Source: Lineus longissimus
Taxonomy: Eukaryota > Nemertea > Pilidiophora > Heteronemertea > Lineidae
NCBI RefSeq assembly: GCF_910592395.1
Contig: NC_088321.1
Coordinates: 12,526,001-12,590,000, forward strand
Direction: 5' to 3'
DNA length: 64,000 nt
The notes beneath the pieces were generated by a model, which was given only the letters and a program-made list of their open reading frames with translations, was not told the origin of the DNA and made no database searches. A program made the translations under genes and the position numbers. Below, piece by piece: positions 46,267-57,690 of the stretch; the stretch's first letter is position 1; each line of letters begins with the position of its first letter.

Positions 46267-49200
46267 ATGCTCCGCCTACTTACCGTTATACATGTATTGC
46301 TCCTTCAATCCATCGTCTGTAGAAGTACTGGAGACACATGTATCAACCACAGAGGTGAATTATTCAGGTCCCCGTTAATGAAATCGATTCGGCTCAGTCA
46401 TTCCAGGCCGCACAAATTAGGTGATGACATCATTATAAATCCTATATCGGATAGTACGATGAATTCAAATGCTTAAAACAATTATACTTTTGCCGTATTA
46501 ACAAAGTGCGTTAGGGTTGCTTGCCTTTCTCAAATCATTTCAGAGGTTGGAGCAAAGAGTTTGGCCAACAGGTGCCCACTGCCAAATGATTGCGTCATTG
46601 GCCGGTGGTCGCCGTTCTAAAATTTGAATTGGACGCATCACCTCTTTCAAGAAAACTGATTATACAGTTGTAGTTATGATTCATTGGAAAGCACAGCAAT
46701 CAACTTTTCACATGCAATATATCATATTGCCTGAGTGGAGTTACTGAGCGCCTCAGGAAGGACCGGCCAATGGGTGAAACACTCACATGGTGGATATGCA
46801 CTAGTTCACGAACCACGACAGAAAGGGCTTCCAGTCTATTAAAAATTTCAACATGAGCATTCATATCTCAGCCATTTTATGGCTGCGAAAGGCATACTCG
46901 TTTAGGCTCTACTCATCGCCTCGATGGGTAGAGCCTAAACAATAGGTAGAGCCTACTCGAGTATTGTCTGGCTTGGGATCTTATTGGTGAGTGGATCCAA
47001 TACACACTATATATTCTAATAATACCAATGACAGCAGCTGGGATCGTAATTTCAAGATATTGGTGCTAATTTCTACGAAAGCCCAGAAGGCTCATCTGAA
47101 ATCTGAAATTTGAGATCCAATATTAACCAATCAGAGGGAAACTTTCAACATTTCAAAACCAATTAGATGTCGTGTAACATTTTATTCGGTGAATGCAAAA
47201 TGGCCGCAATCGGCACTGCGTTTATATGCATCATATCATTGTAAGAAGCTAGATCAGCTCGACTTGCTGATGTCAGGTGATTTTTTACATATACCGTGAT
47301 GCATTCTTGACGCAATGATTAGTAGAAAATAGGTCAAATATATATTGCATTCTTTCAAAATGATATTCTTGCTAGTCTGAATAGCTCAAAGAATCGTGCC
47401 CATGTCGTGTTATGGCTGCAAGTTAACAAAAAAAGCTTGACTTAATTGAACCACCAGTGGTCTCTTAATTCACTTCTCCATTGTCATAACAGCAAAGTAC
47501 TGATTGTTACACTTGATCTGATTGGCTAAAAGTTTCCCAGCGATTAGAGGTTTTGAATTACGGATTTCGGATTCAAGAATTTCGGACTTCGGATTTCGAA
47601 TTTCAAATTGGCCATCGTAAATTTTAGTAAATCAAGTTCAAGTTTAAAATTGACTACGGCGTTTTTAAATGGAACAGTGTTGTGTTCCTTTGCATTTCAG
47701 ACACCAGTGTGTTTTTTCTTGATGGAACTGACAGGAATATAAGGTAACTGCGTCCGTGGATTCTCCATTATTCATAAACTTTGGAAGCAAAACCACTGCA
47801 TCTTTGTTTCATTTTGGTCCCGCATCCAATGTTGTCACACTGCTCAACAGGGAAGCTAGCTTCCTGTCTTCCGCAGTACGAAGCTACACAGCCATAGAAG
47901 ACCTACACTTTGCTTCTTTTCATCGCCATTTCCATCTATAGTTCCAAGCCATCAGAATAAATCGGGTATTAATCGGTTGCTCCAATGTACTTGAGGCTGT
48001 TAGTATGTTTATACATTGGCTGTGGCTCCGTGTCAAGACTTTGTCATTTATGGCATCGGAATTTCTCCACAACAGTTAGCAACTGTGTCTTTAAATGCTG
48101 AATTTTTCACGAGATTCTATCGATTTCAAACTCCTCCAGTGTGAAATACGGTGCAAATTACGCCAAGTCAACTTTCTTTGGTGAGGTTCTCTCATTTAAT
48201 GAATGTGATCATGAGGTTAAGCTGAACATTGATCTTCATAAGAACGATGTCGTTTCGTTTGCTCTCTACTTTCGTCAGCGTCACCATAACAGACGATGGG
48301 AATCTATAATTTGTATTTCTGGAAGACGCTTTGAAGTTTACGTCAGAAGCAATCATCGTATAGAAGTAATGTGTAATAACCTACATAAGAATTCGGCGGG
48401 AAGAACTAAAACTGGAAAGGCAATTAAGGCGCGTGTTTGGTATTTTCTTGTTGTAACGGTGGACATAGTAAGAAATATCCATAAGATTTACCTCGACGGA
48501 GTAAAATTGAATGCTAGAACGCTACCAAAATCTGTCGTCAAAATCAGATCAGGTCGCTTTACTTTTCTTGGTCGTCGTTTACCCACCCTAGGAGGACGCT
48601 GCACTTCACATTATTTTATCGGTGCTATGTCCAACCTGAGGATTTTACCATGTCTATTGAATCAACGGGAGGTTCGAAGTATTTATGAGAGCGGTAAGTT
48701 AGAAGTTCTTCGGCGCTGGAGCTCAAACACGTTTGTACAAAACAAATTAAGTCAGTTAACGTCCGTGGTATTAACTTTAGCTCGGCGTAAATATGGTTAA
48801 GTTCGCTAAGCTTAACTGAAGAAGGTTAAGAGTTAGTGCCTTCATTTTCACCTATTTGAACTATCACACCCGGTTTCTGTTTTCATTGATCCGTTGTCTA
48901 AGACAAGTTTAACCAACTATAATGTGGCGTCAAATCCTCCAACACTTATTATGCAAACGTCAAGTGAACGTGTTGGTGACTTCTGTTGGAAAACCACAGG
49001 CATGCCAGGCCCTAATAGATAATTTCGCAACCCAACAGCAATGTTAGTGTTCAGCTTTGTCATTCAGTCCTCAGCATTGTAAATACTAGTATAGGATACC
49101 TCCGTATTTTGTTACTGGATATTTCCATCCATTATTCTTGGCACAACGAACAACAATAACCAGTATATACAATTCACATTGATACAAGAATGAAGATTTA

Positions 49201-49958
49201 CTAGCCGAAAATGACAAAAATCAATTAATTCCGCAAATGTACACAAATGCATACTTACGAAATATAATTCGTTACCATGCTAACAACTTATGAACGTTGA
49301 AACTGATCCCAACCTGAAACTGCGGCAATAAAGACCTTGAACATGGCAGCACGTTCTCAGTTCCGTGTGGCACAGCTTTGTGATACAGTCATTCAGTCAC
49401 AGCCAATCAGATTGTGGGTATTTTTACATATCACTCGCCGAATCCTCATTTCCCATTGTCATTCCAGTTAAATATGAGAGTAAGTATGGCACGCATTCTC
49501 AAAAACTATTTTAAAGTGATTTTATCCAAACATTCTGACTGCGAATGTTGTCTCTTTAAAACAGACTAGTTTGAAACCTACAGTTTTAGTTTGAGGTACT
49601 TCAGAGTTATAGAAGTTGTTCCTTGCTGTCGAGTATGTCGGTATTGACGTCTCTTCACACACCACTCGGGTAGAGTGGTCAGCATGTGAATTTAACATTT
49701 GATATTCATTATACCTCGATCTATCCGCCCGGGGTTTTGTGAGAAATGTTAACTATCAACCCTTGTCGTATAGAAAACCGACTGATGTTCATTAAGGATG
49801 ACGGCGACTCTGACTCCATCGACGAAATATCTTATAACAGAGGACCTGTCCATTCAAAGATCCAATGCAGCTTGTACTGTTATGACAAGAACACACGCAA
49901 TGAGACCTGTAACGCCTTTAGCTTTAATATCAACACAAACTCTTGTGAAATTTTATAA
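46267..49958 (+). CDS. Gene 7: LamG-PAN protein, exon 2 probably skipped
   Basis: Exons 46267-46354, 47701-47743, 48140-48693 and 49774-49958 give about 289 residues if exon 2 is skipped. The exon 2 relic (about 46572-46661) has TGA at 46625-46627, and its donor GATGGTACAG has become GATTATACAG. It therefore could neither splice nor be read. Exon 1 has a weaker donor (GTGAAT). The LamG domain is open, with its own variants (FEVYVRSNHRIEV, SVVKIRSGRFTF). The PAN exon is shortened: TAA follows SCEIL directly. Intron 4 retains part of the 190-bp insert seen in genes 3 and 5. It is plausibly functional with the same exon 2-less design as gene 5. Confidence 0.6.
46900..46940. repeat. Small inverted duplication (hairpin)
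   Basis: GTTTAGGCTCTACTCATCG (46900-46918) is followed after three bases by its near-perfect complement (46922-46940), and part of the arm is repeated again (GGTAGAGCCTACTCGA). Other units have only one arm. It looks like a template-switch duplication. Confidence 0.75.
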
Positions 49959-50505
49959 AAAATCATTTCAGAAAAGCAAGGGATACAACGTTACAACTTT
50001 GTTCCATAGAGAAGGATTCGACCTATTGTGTTAAATTTTATTAAAGTCTTCGTAAGAATAATTGACTCGTCTGTGTCCTCCTCGAGGTAGCTGAATTATC
50101 GCGCTTTTCCGATGTTGTCCCATTTGACCCGAGTTAGCTCTCCATGCGTCGACCCTTTCTGCATGGAAATTTGCACCAGTAAAGACGTTTCCTGGTGCAA
50201 TGATCTTCCCTGTGAGGTTTTGGTGCTGAGATCGATCCCGCAATTGGGACGATAATAATGGAAATCACGTTTCATCTTAATAGCGGAGTGACGTAAACTC
50301 GGATCTCGGCGTGCACTCACGTGGTGGGAAAGGTCTTTCGCACCAGGATTTGTGCATACTGGAAATAACGAATAACACGTTTTGCTACTATCTAAGAGCT
50401 GAAACAAAATTGGAAAAGCATCAAACACGTTTAGAAAATCAGTTTAGTGATGAATCAGAGGAAGAATAATCATACTGCAACTAAGCCGCCCATTCCTTTA
50501 AGGGA
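49959..50505. other. End of the array homology, no gene seen
   Basis: Array-type 3' flank continues to about 50040, then unique DNA begins. Frames on the - strand (50096-50428) have no recognisable features. Confidence 0.4.
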
Positions 50506-50921
50506 ACCCGTAAGGAGTGTCGTCTAAAATACCTCAAATGTGCACTTTATTCAAAGTATGTGGGTTTTTTTGATACAAACATAACCTTTAGGATGTGTAA
50601 AAAAAAACTGGCAATAAATGTCTCATGACCCCGGCGTTGACCCATTAAGCTGTACAGTTTCCACCAAACGAGTTATTCTTAAATTAGTGATTCTAAACGA
50701 CTTAACTTTAACAACTCTTCTTTATGTTCTATAAACGTCAACTTAAACCTATCCAACCCCATTCTTGAATGCCGATTCCACAACGAAACGTTTTCTTAAA
50801 TCCCCGGATGGTGTTCAGTCGGGTTAATATAATTCACCTCATAACACTAGGGTTATGTTTATATCGCATAGTAAATGTCAAATAAAGTGCACATTTGAGT
50901 AGGTGCTGCCTCCTCACGGGT
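50506..50921. mobile_element. Inverted-repeat element, 416 bp
   Basis: The ends are inverted: ACCCGTAAGGAG at 50506 pairs with CTCCTCACGGGT (50910-50921), and CTCAAATGTGCACTTTATT (50533-50551) pairs exactly with 50881-50899. This gives a long imperfect terminal repeat of about 45 bp. The interior is AT-rich with no coding frame. It is probably a non-autonomous DNA transposon. No other copy is visible, so the borders are provisional. Confidence 0.5.
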
Positions 50922-50965
50922 CAACCACTTGCTGCGAATCGTAAGAGAATGGTTTCTGGGTCATA

Positions 50966-51330
50966 GTGATGTGCTTTTGGTTGGTTGACAACTTTCCTAG
51001 CTGTAATGGCTACAAGACCGAGATTCTGCTAATATGTTCCCGCAGGTTCAGCATCACTATTAATCTCCCCGCCATACGTATCATTGATGCAAATGTATAT
51101 TCTTCTATTTCTGCAAGAGATGTGGGTGTGATCGTGGACCGTGATTTCAATTTCAAACAACACATTAACACCTGTGTACGGGCCACCAATTTTCACATTA
51201 GCTCTCTGTTATCTTTCAAGGGACAACTGAAACATTTGCTTTTTAAAGACGCCTATCAAGCGCTTTGAGCGGCCAGTTAATGGTTGGATACTGCGCTATA
51301 TAAGACTCGTATTATTATTATTATCATTAT
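50966..51330 (+). mobile_element. Internally deleted CR1/L2-like retrotransposon, 3' part
   Basis: The frame contains KTEILLICSRRF, then SARDVGVIVDRDFNFKQHI and NTCVRATNFHI, the late reverse transcriptase segment of CR1/L2-like elements. It then jumps directly to FKGQLKHLLFKDAYQAL and a stop, the usual C-terminus of the same proteins. The 100-odd residues normally between them are missing. The 3' end GCGCTATATAAGACTCG is followed by a TTA microsatellite. The copy is inactive. Confidence 0.8.
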
Positions 51331-51883
51331 CAAACTTTCATCATCCACTACACGATTTAATTACCGATAACTGAGAGAGCCATAAAAGAAATCATGAATA
51401 CTGCACTCATGTGCAATTGTTCATTACCGTAGCGAGTAATCTGACCGCGTGTGTTGTGGCAATCGTTTTTGCAATCACGCCGTTTTAACATGAAATGACA
51501 TCTTACCTTCTGCTTCACAGGTACTTTATTAACATGCGACATAGTATCAACTAGAGCAAGCCAAATTCTGTAGTATTTAAAAAATGGCAGTTTTTCCCTT
51601 CACATTGATTTGGCGTTGAGGGCGCGGTGGAGTTAATAATAGGCAGCACCCTGTCGAATGCATATTGTGGAAGATGCATTCAGGGTCGACATCAGAGTTA
51701 TTTAGTCAATTCATATTCTAACGTTTCACTCGCTGTGTGGAGAAACTCTACTGAACAGATTCCTGATCCGTCGTTAAAGGTATCGATGCGACCGAAACAG
51801 TCATTATTCCATTATTGACTCATCATCACAAAACGTGCGCAGAAATCATTAATGTCGTGCCATTCGGCCAGCATTTCCTACAG

Positions 51884-53008
51884 ATGATGCGGAACACCAA
51901 ACAAAGATACATTTCTAACAAGAACATTTTCCATGTGATACGTTCGGCCATGAACGCCACAACTGTATTGGGTTATTCCAATCTTAATTACACAAAACCG
52001 CGTAGTCCAAATCAGGTCAACACAATCCAGGTAAGCCCTCTCACTATTGATCACCTGGTTAACCATCTGACTATTCTCCACACCATTTCGTATATAGTGG
52101 ACGTGTACTTTCCTCCTTTCATTATTCCTGTGGGAGTGTTCGGTAATATCCTCTCATGGCTGCTTATGTCGCAACCGCATTATCAACACTCGACCAACTG
52201 TTTGTTCATGCGATTCCTCGCGATATCTGACAGTCTCTACCTGTTGACACGGGCCCTGCAGCGATGGCTCTTAGTGGTCATCCCGACCATCCTGACCGCG
52301 CCAGGCATCCATGGTCCTTTCTGTCGACAGTATCTATTCTTTCAACATTTCTGCTCCACCGTTTCGTCGCATTTGTTAGTTGTGATGTCAGCAAGTCGGC
52401 TCATCGCGCTGTTGTTTCCACTGAAATCAAAACAATGGTTGACAATGTTCTGGGCAAGGTTAAGCGTCCTAGGCATTGTTTGTTTTTCTTTGGCCATCCA
52501 CGTAGTGTCATTCTGGAGAGTAAAGCACCCGAAGTACACTACATGGTTGTGCCCGTATCACTTTCATCAAGATGTATTATTCAATACATTACAAACCACC
52601 ATCAACGTATATACGCCAGCGATTCTTCTCTTTCTTGTTAATATCGCTATCATTATCACGGTCAGAACAACTGCTAGTAATCGCTTGAAGATGTTGGGTA
52701 ACAAGGTCAAAGGTGACAATAATCTTGAGAGAAACGTCACGAAGTCTTTGCTAATTGTTTCCTTCACGTACCTGAGCTGCTCAAATCCTTTAAGGACACA
52801 AGTCATCGTATTCTCGAAATGGAAACCGATTCTAGATGAGCGTCTCTTCAACGCGATTCATCGGCTCACCCTTGACTTTACAATAGCTATAGAGTACTGT
52901 AATTTCGCCTTGAATTCGTATCTTTACGTTTTGATGGGAAACCGTTTCAGAATGGAGTTAAAAGGAATGATATGTGGCTCACACATAGATATAAAAGTTG
53001 TGGATTGA
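51884..53008 (+). CDS. Intronless class A (rhodopsin-like) G protein-coupled receptor
   Basis: A seven-helix receptor of about 374 residues from ATG 51884 (a second ATG follows directly; 51950 is a later alternative). Using these residues: two N-glycosylation sites (NATT, NYT) precede TM1. TM1 has the GN pair (VFGNILS), TM2 has FLAISDSLY, and TM3 is preceded by a Cys (FCRQY) that can pair with the Cys in loop 2 (WLCPY). The TM3 end reads MSASRLIALLFP, so the E/DRY Asp/Glu and Tyr are replaced. TM6 lacks CWxP (SFTYLSCSNP), and TM7 reads NFALNSYLYVL instead of NPxxY. The tail is short. The pattern resembles invertebrate peptide-receptor expansions (FMRFamide/TRH-receptor-like); the ligand is unknown. 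It is the only clearly intact non-array gene here. Confidence 0.85.
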   Translation: MMRNTKQRYISNKNIFHVIRSAMNATTVLGYSNLNYTKPRSPNQVNTIQVSPLTIDHLVNHLTILHTISYIVDVYFPPFIIPVGVFGNILSWLLMSQPHYQHSTNCLFMRFLAISDSLYLLTRALQRWLLVVIPTILTAPGIHGPFCRQYLFFQHFCSTVSSHLLVVMSASRLIALLFPLKSKQWLTMFWARLSVLGIVCFSLAIHVVSFWRVKHPKYTTWLCPYHFHQDVLFNTLQTTINVYTPAILLFLVNIAIIITVRTTASNRLKMLGNKVKGDNNLERNVTKSLLIVSFTYLSCSNPLRTQVIVFSKWKPILDERLFNAIHRLTLDFTIAIEYCNFALNSYLYVLMGNRFRMELKGMICGSHIDIKVVD

Positions 53009-53089
53009 GCCATCTAGCATGGTGATGATGCAAGATAAAACAATAGCGGTCATATTTGAGCACTTCAGCATGATACGTGCTTACTATTG

Positions 53090-54883
53090 TCGTCTGTTAT
53101 GGTGACACCGCCGAAAGTAGAGAGCAAACGAAACGGTATCCTCTGAAGATCAATGTTTAGCTCAACCTCATGATCACATTCATTAAATGAGAGAATCTCA
53201 CCAAAATAAGTTGACTTGGCGTAATTTGCACCGTATTTCACACTGGAGGATTTTGAAATCGTAGAGTTAAAATGTCTTGAAAACTTTTGCATTTAAAGAC
53301 ACAGTCGTTAACTTCTTGGGAGAAATTCCGATGCCATAAATGACAAAGTCTTGACACGGAGCCACAGCCAATGTATAAACATAAACAGCCTCAAGTAGAG
53401 TGGAGCAACCGATTAATACCCGACTGATTCTGATGGCTTGGAACTACAGACCAGAAATGGGGATGAAAAGAAGCTCAATGTAGCTTCGTATTGCGATAGA
53501 CTGGAAGCGAACTCCCCTGTTGAGCAGGGAACAAAGATGCAGCGGTTTTGCTTCCAAAGTCTAAGAGTTTATTGACTAAAGCCCAGATGGCCCATCTGAA
53601 ATTCGAATTCCGAAGTCCAAAATTCTCCAATCCAAAATCCGAAATTCAAAATCCCTAATCGCTGGAAACTTTTAGCCAATCAGATCAAGTGTAACATTCA
53701 GTACTTTGCTGTTATGAGGATGGATAAATTAAAGAAATAAATTAAAGTAAATTAAGAGACCACTGGTGGTTCAATTAAGTCAAGCTTTTGCATTAAATTG
53801 CAGCTGTAAACCCTAGATGGGCACGATTCTTTGAGCTAGTCAAACGAGCAAGAATATCCTTTGAAAAATGCAATATATTTGACCTATTTTATTCCTCATT
53901 GCGTCAAGAATGCATCGTCGTATATATAAAAAGAAAAATCGCCTGACAGCAGGTCGAGCTTATCTAGCTCCTAATGATGATTTGATGCATAACCACGCAG
54001 TGCCGATTGTGGCTGTTTGCATTCACTGAATAAAATGCGAAACGACATCTAATTGGTTTCGACATTTTGTAAGCTTTCCTCTGATTAGTTGATATTGGAT
54101 CTCAAAATTCGAATTTCGGATTTTGAATTTCAGATAAGCATTTTAGGCGTTCGTAGAAATCAGCACCAATATCTTGAAAATGCGATCCCAGCTATTGTCA
54201 TTGGTATTATTAAAATACATGTATACAGTGTGTATGTTGTCGCGGTTTTGAGTTAGAATGGACATGTTGAATTTTTTTAACAGACTGGAAGACTTTTTAG
54301 GCGTTTAAGATTGTCTTGGTTTGTGAACTAGAGTATTTCCAACATGTGCGTGTTTTCATCCACTGGCCGGTCCATTTTGAGGCGCTCAGTAACTTCACAC
54401 ATGCAATATGATATATTGCATGTGAAAAGTTGATTGCTGTGCTTTCCAATGAATTATAACTACATGTACAACTGTACCATCAGTTTCCTTGTAAGAGGTG
54501 ATGTGTCCAATGCGAATTTTAGAACGGCAACCACCGGCCAATGTGGGCACCTGCTAGCCAAACGCTTTGCTCCAACCTCTGAAATGATTTGAGACAGGCA
54601 AGCAACCCTAATGTGGCAGGCAGCCGTAATGCACTTTGTTAATTTGGCAATCGCATAATTGCTTTAAGCATTTGAATTTATGTTGTACTATCCAAATAGG
54701 ATTTAGAATGATATCATCACCTAATTTGTGCGGTCTGGAATGACTGAGCCGAATTGATTTCATTGACGGGGCTTGAATGATTTCAAACAACTCACCTCTG
54801 TGGTTGATACATGTGTCTCCCGTACTTCCACAGGTGATGGATTGAAGGAGTAATACATGTATAACGGTAAGTAGGCGGCGCAT
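53090..54883 (-). pseudogene. Inverted, decayed LamG-PAN gene 5' half
   Basis: On the - strand: exon 1 at 54883-54796 (MRRLLTVIHVLLLQSITCGS, with a good GTGAG donor), and exon 2 at 54550-54478 with a 17-bp deletion that shifts frame. Exon 3 is missing (intron sequence passes straight to CAATAAACTC near 53570). The LamG exon starts at 53242, has a 4-bp loss after IDLQ, and homology ends near 53090. PAN is absent. Upstream of exon 1 it shares GACGACATCNACCCTTTCAGCCCCACTCC with gene 8 only, so it is closest to gene 8. It ends 82 bp from the GPCR stop codon. Confidence 0.75.
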
Positions 54884-54925
54884 CGTCGAACTGAAAGCCT
54901 TACTCACACTGGAACGGAGTGGGGC

Positions 54926-57690
54926 TGAAAGGGTGGATGTCGTCTTGGGTGCCGACAAATGGTACCCAGGTTCGAGATCGACTGGAGAATAAGCACCCTG
55001 GGTGCCATTTCACTAGACATATAGCACCCAGCTTTTCTTTGCCTGGCTTACGGATCTTAGGGACGAGGAAGTTTTTTGCAATCTCGGTTTATCGTATCAT
55101 TCGATTTTTCTTTTAGTGTTTGCAGTTAGAGTCAATTGTGAAATAAGTTAACTGTAAATTGGTACATATAATACCATTGCAGTTGTGACATAGCCTGTAC
55201 GTATTCCCTGCTATTATGTATAGGCCCTTGCCAATATGCATAGTTTATACATGTGACCGTAGAGCTAATCATGTAATTATAGGCCTAATTGAACTCTTAT
55301 AGACCTATACCACTTAACTTGTTTTGACGTTGCTGGAGTTGGTTTTGGAATATTTTAAGACATTTCAGGAATAGCCACCAACAGAGGAACCCCTGTTTGG
55401 ATGAGCTCCTACTCAAAATATTAAAAGTTTCATCTGCACATCATACAGTGTTCAAGTCATTTTCATCTGAGACTACGAGGCCTGGTCACAATTCAAACCT
55501 TTCCCACACGAAGTCCACCTCAGTTCTTCTATCGGGCTGAGGGAGGGCAAGGACTCACCGGCTGAGTAGCCAGCTCAAAACGTTACACAGTCTCAGCGTG
55601 CTATTTTATTTGTGTTATATTAGTATAGTTTACATGCGTATATTTTTTTGGAAGGGGTCGATTTGATACCTTTTTTTTCCAACCCAAAGTACATTCCTGC
55701 TTCAACATCTTATAAGGCCCCGCACATTTTATTGCTACTTTACTTCAAAATGATAAACTTGCGAGGAGCCATTAGACTTTGTTGAATCTAAAATGAAAAA
55801 ATATCTAGAGCTTCTCGAACCTAACAATGTTGAAATAATCAGAGAAATTATAGGACAACTCTTCCATTCGGCCACGGTGGCTCATCACGTGTCTCTTCTG
55901 CTCAGCAGTGCATTATACATACACATGATTATGTATTCTATGTTGTCATTCCATATGGTCAATTCTTTCAAAATCTTTGAGCCAGTGCATTGGGAAGGCT
56001 CTCCAACCACGAAGGAGGTATCTCTGACGAGATCTCTACTAGAGTGTTCTATCTTTCTACCTTCGGAAAGACGTGTGGTAGGTTTTACTGTTGAATGCAA
56101 AGTGCAAACCACTTGCACAATACATTCATCACATAATGATGCGATTGGTACATATTAAAACACAGGCGGAGGAGACATCTGGATGGAAATAGAAGGTAAG
56201 GAACAAAAAGTTATCATAATTATATCCACTGCGACCACACTGACTAATAGACCTTTGCGTAGTTAAATCCTCAAGTGTCGAATCGTATCATCATTCTGAT
56301 CGGAAAATTGCATGGAATAGGGCACAAGATCGAGTGCAGGGGCCATAAACCTACCTTAAACATACTCTTAACTTGCCGCTTAAAAGGACAACTTGGACGT
56401 GGGATGAATCTGGCCTGGTGGAGAATACCCCTACTTGACACCATGCGCCGCCAGATGTATATCACAATAACTTGATATCTGTTGAAGACTTTCGCTAATG
56501 TTGCTTGCGAATTTAAAGCAGGTCTAAGGCTACATCCCGTTCAAGCGCGTTGTTTATTTCAGTTTAATGAAGTTTCAATGATCTTATTCGGAGAAGTTGC
56601 GGCTCAGCTGAAAGCCGGTTTTGTATGCAAAAACAACATATCTTATTCCCAGGCTGGCCCTTTAACTTAAGTATTTCGGAGTTGCATAAGCACGGAACTG
56701 GGTCATAGACCCAGCACCTACCTTGGAATTATCCGCTTGATCGCGATCGTGCGGGATGTGTCCTTCGTCACGACTCGACGCCAAATGCCTCCAACACCAA
56801 TAACCATGCAATAATTATATTATCGACTTCGCCTGATCTTGCATCGCAAAAGTCCGCAATTCTAAAACACCCGAGTGAGCATCATTTCGCTCTCATAATA
56901 GATAATGTATATAGCCTCATTTTCACTTCAGAGGTTTGGGTGAGACAATTCCATAACCGTTTGGAAAACACGTACAACAACGCCATTAAGTCATGACCGA
57001 ATATTCATGTTTTGAAGGATAATATAAGTGTAATATTTTTGCTAGACGAGTGGGGACAGACAAAAATGGGTAAAATCAGTCATGGCTTTGGGGTCTTATC
57101 GGCGGAGCAGGAAGAATACCGACGCACTCTGCCATTACCTCGGTCAATACTAATAGGTCTCCGGATTTCCAGGGAGCAGCATCCCCTAAAGTCCCACGGG
57201 AGCTGTATGCGATATTTAAGTCTTTCAGCACCGTCGAATCTCCTGCCCGTATAACGTATTCCTGTCGATTTTGTGTACGATGTCATCAGTTATGTACTTT
57301 GGACGACAAGTGGTACCGAATAAATATAAGAACTGTATTCAATACGGAAGTAGTACCCAATACTGAACAATTTAACTTGCATTTTCAACTAAATTGAATC
57401 TTCAGTTATATTTCCATCTGGTTTGAGAACTATTGTAGATTTCCTTAAAGATGTTTCCGTTTGTAAAAAGTTTTCTTGAGAAATTAGAGGCGCTTTCATT
57501 GCCAGCTATCTATTGAGCTGTTCACAAGTAGCGCACGGCTGAGTTGTCGAAGCTGAAGCTCATTTTATTTTTATTGCTGACATTCGTATCACTTATTCGT
57601 ATGCGACAAACGTATTAACATACGGAAACCTGATACGTGTTGACGGTGCTGAAGGTCACTAGTAACCAAACTTCGCGTTTTCTCATCTAG
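54926..57690. other. Unique region, no supported gene
   Basis: This does not resemble the array. Short frames exist (the longest starts with ATG at 55793 and gives 121 residues, MKKYLELLEPNNVEII at its start) but show no recognisable domain, signal peptide or splice context. A short internal repeat (GCACCCTGGGTGCCATTT and AGCACCCAGC) lies at about 54945-55031. If the region at 57691 is a terminal exon, its earlier exons could lie here. Confidence 0.35.

Noticed and set aside
51815-51883. Longer receptor N-terminus from 51815
   Set aside because: That codon is TTG; the first ATG in frame is at 51884.
55793-56158. 121-codon ATG frame
   Set aside because: There is no domain, signal or homology I recognise, and an opposing frame overlaps it. 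It is mentioned only as part of the unique region.
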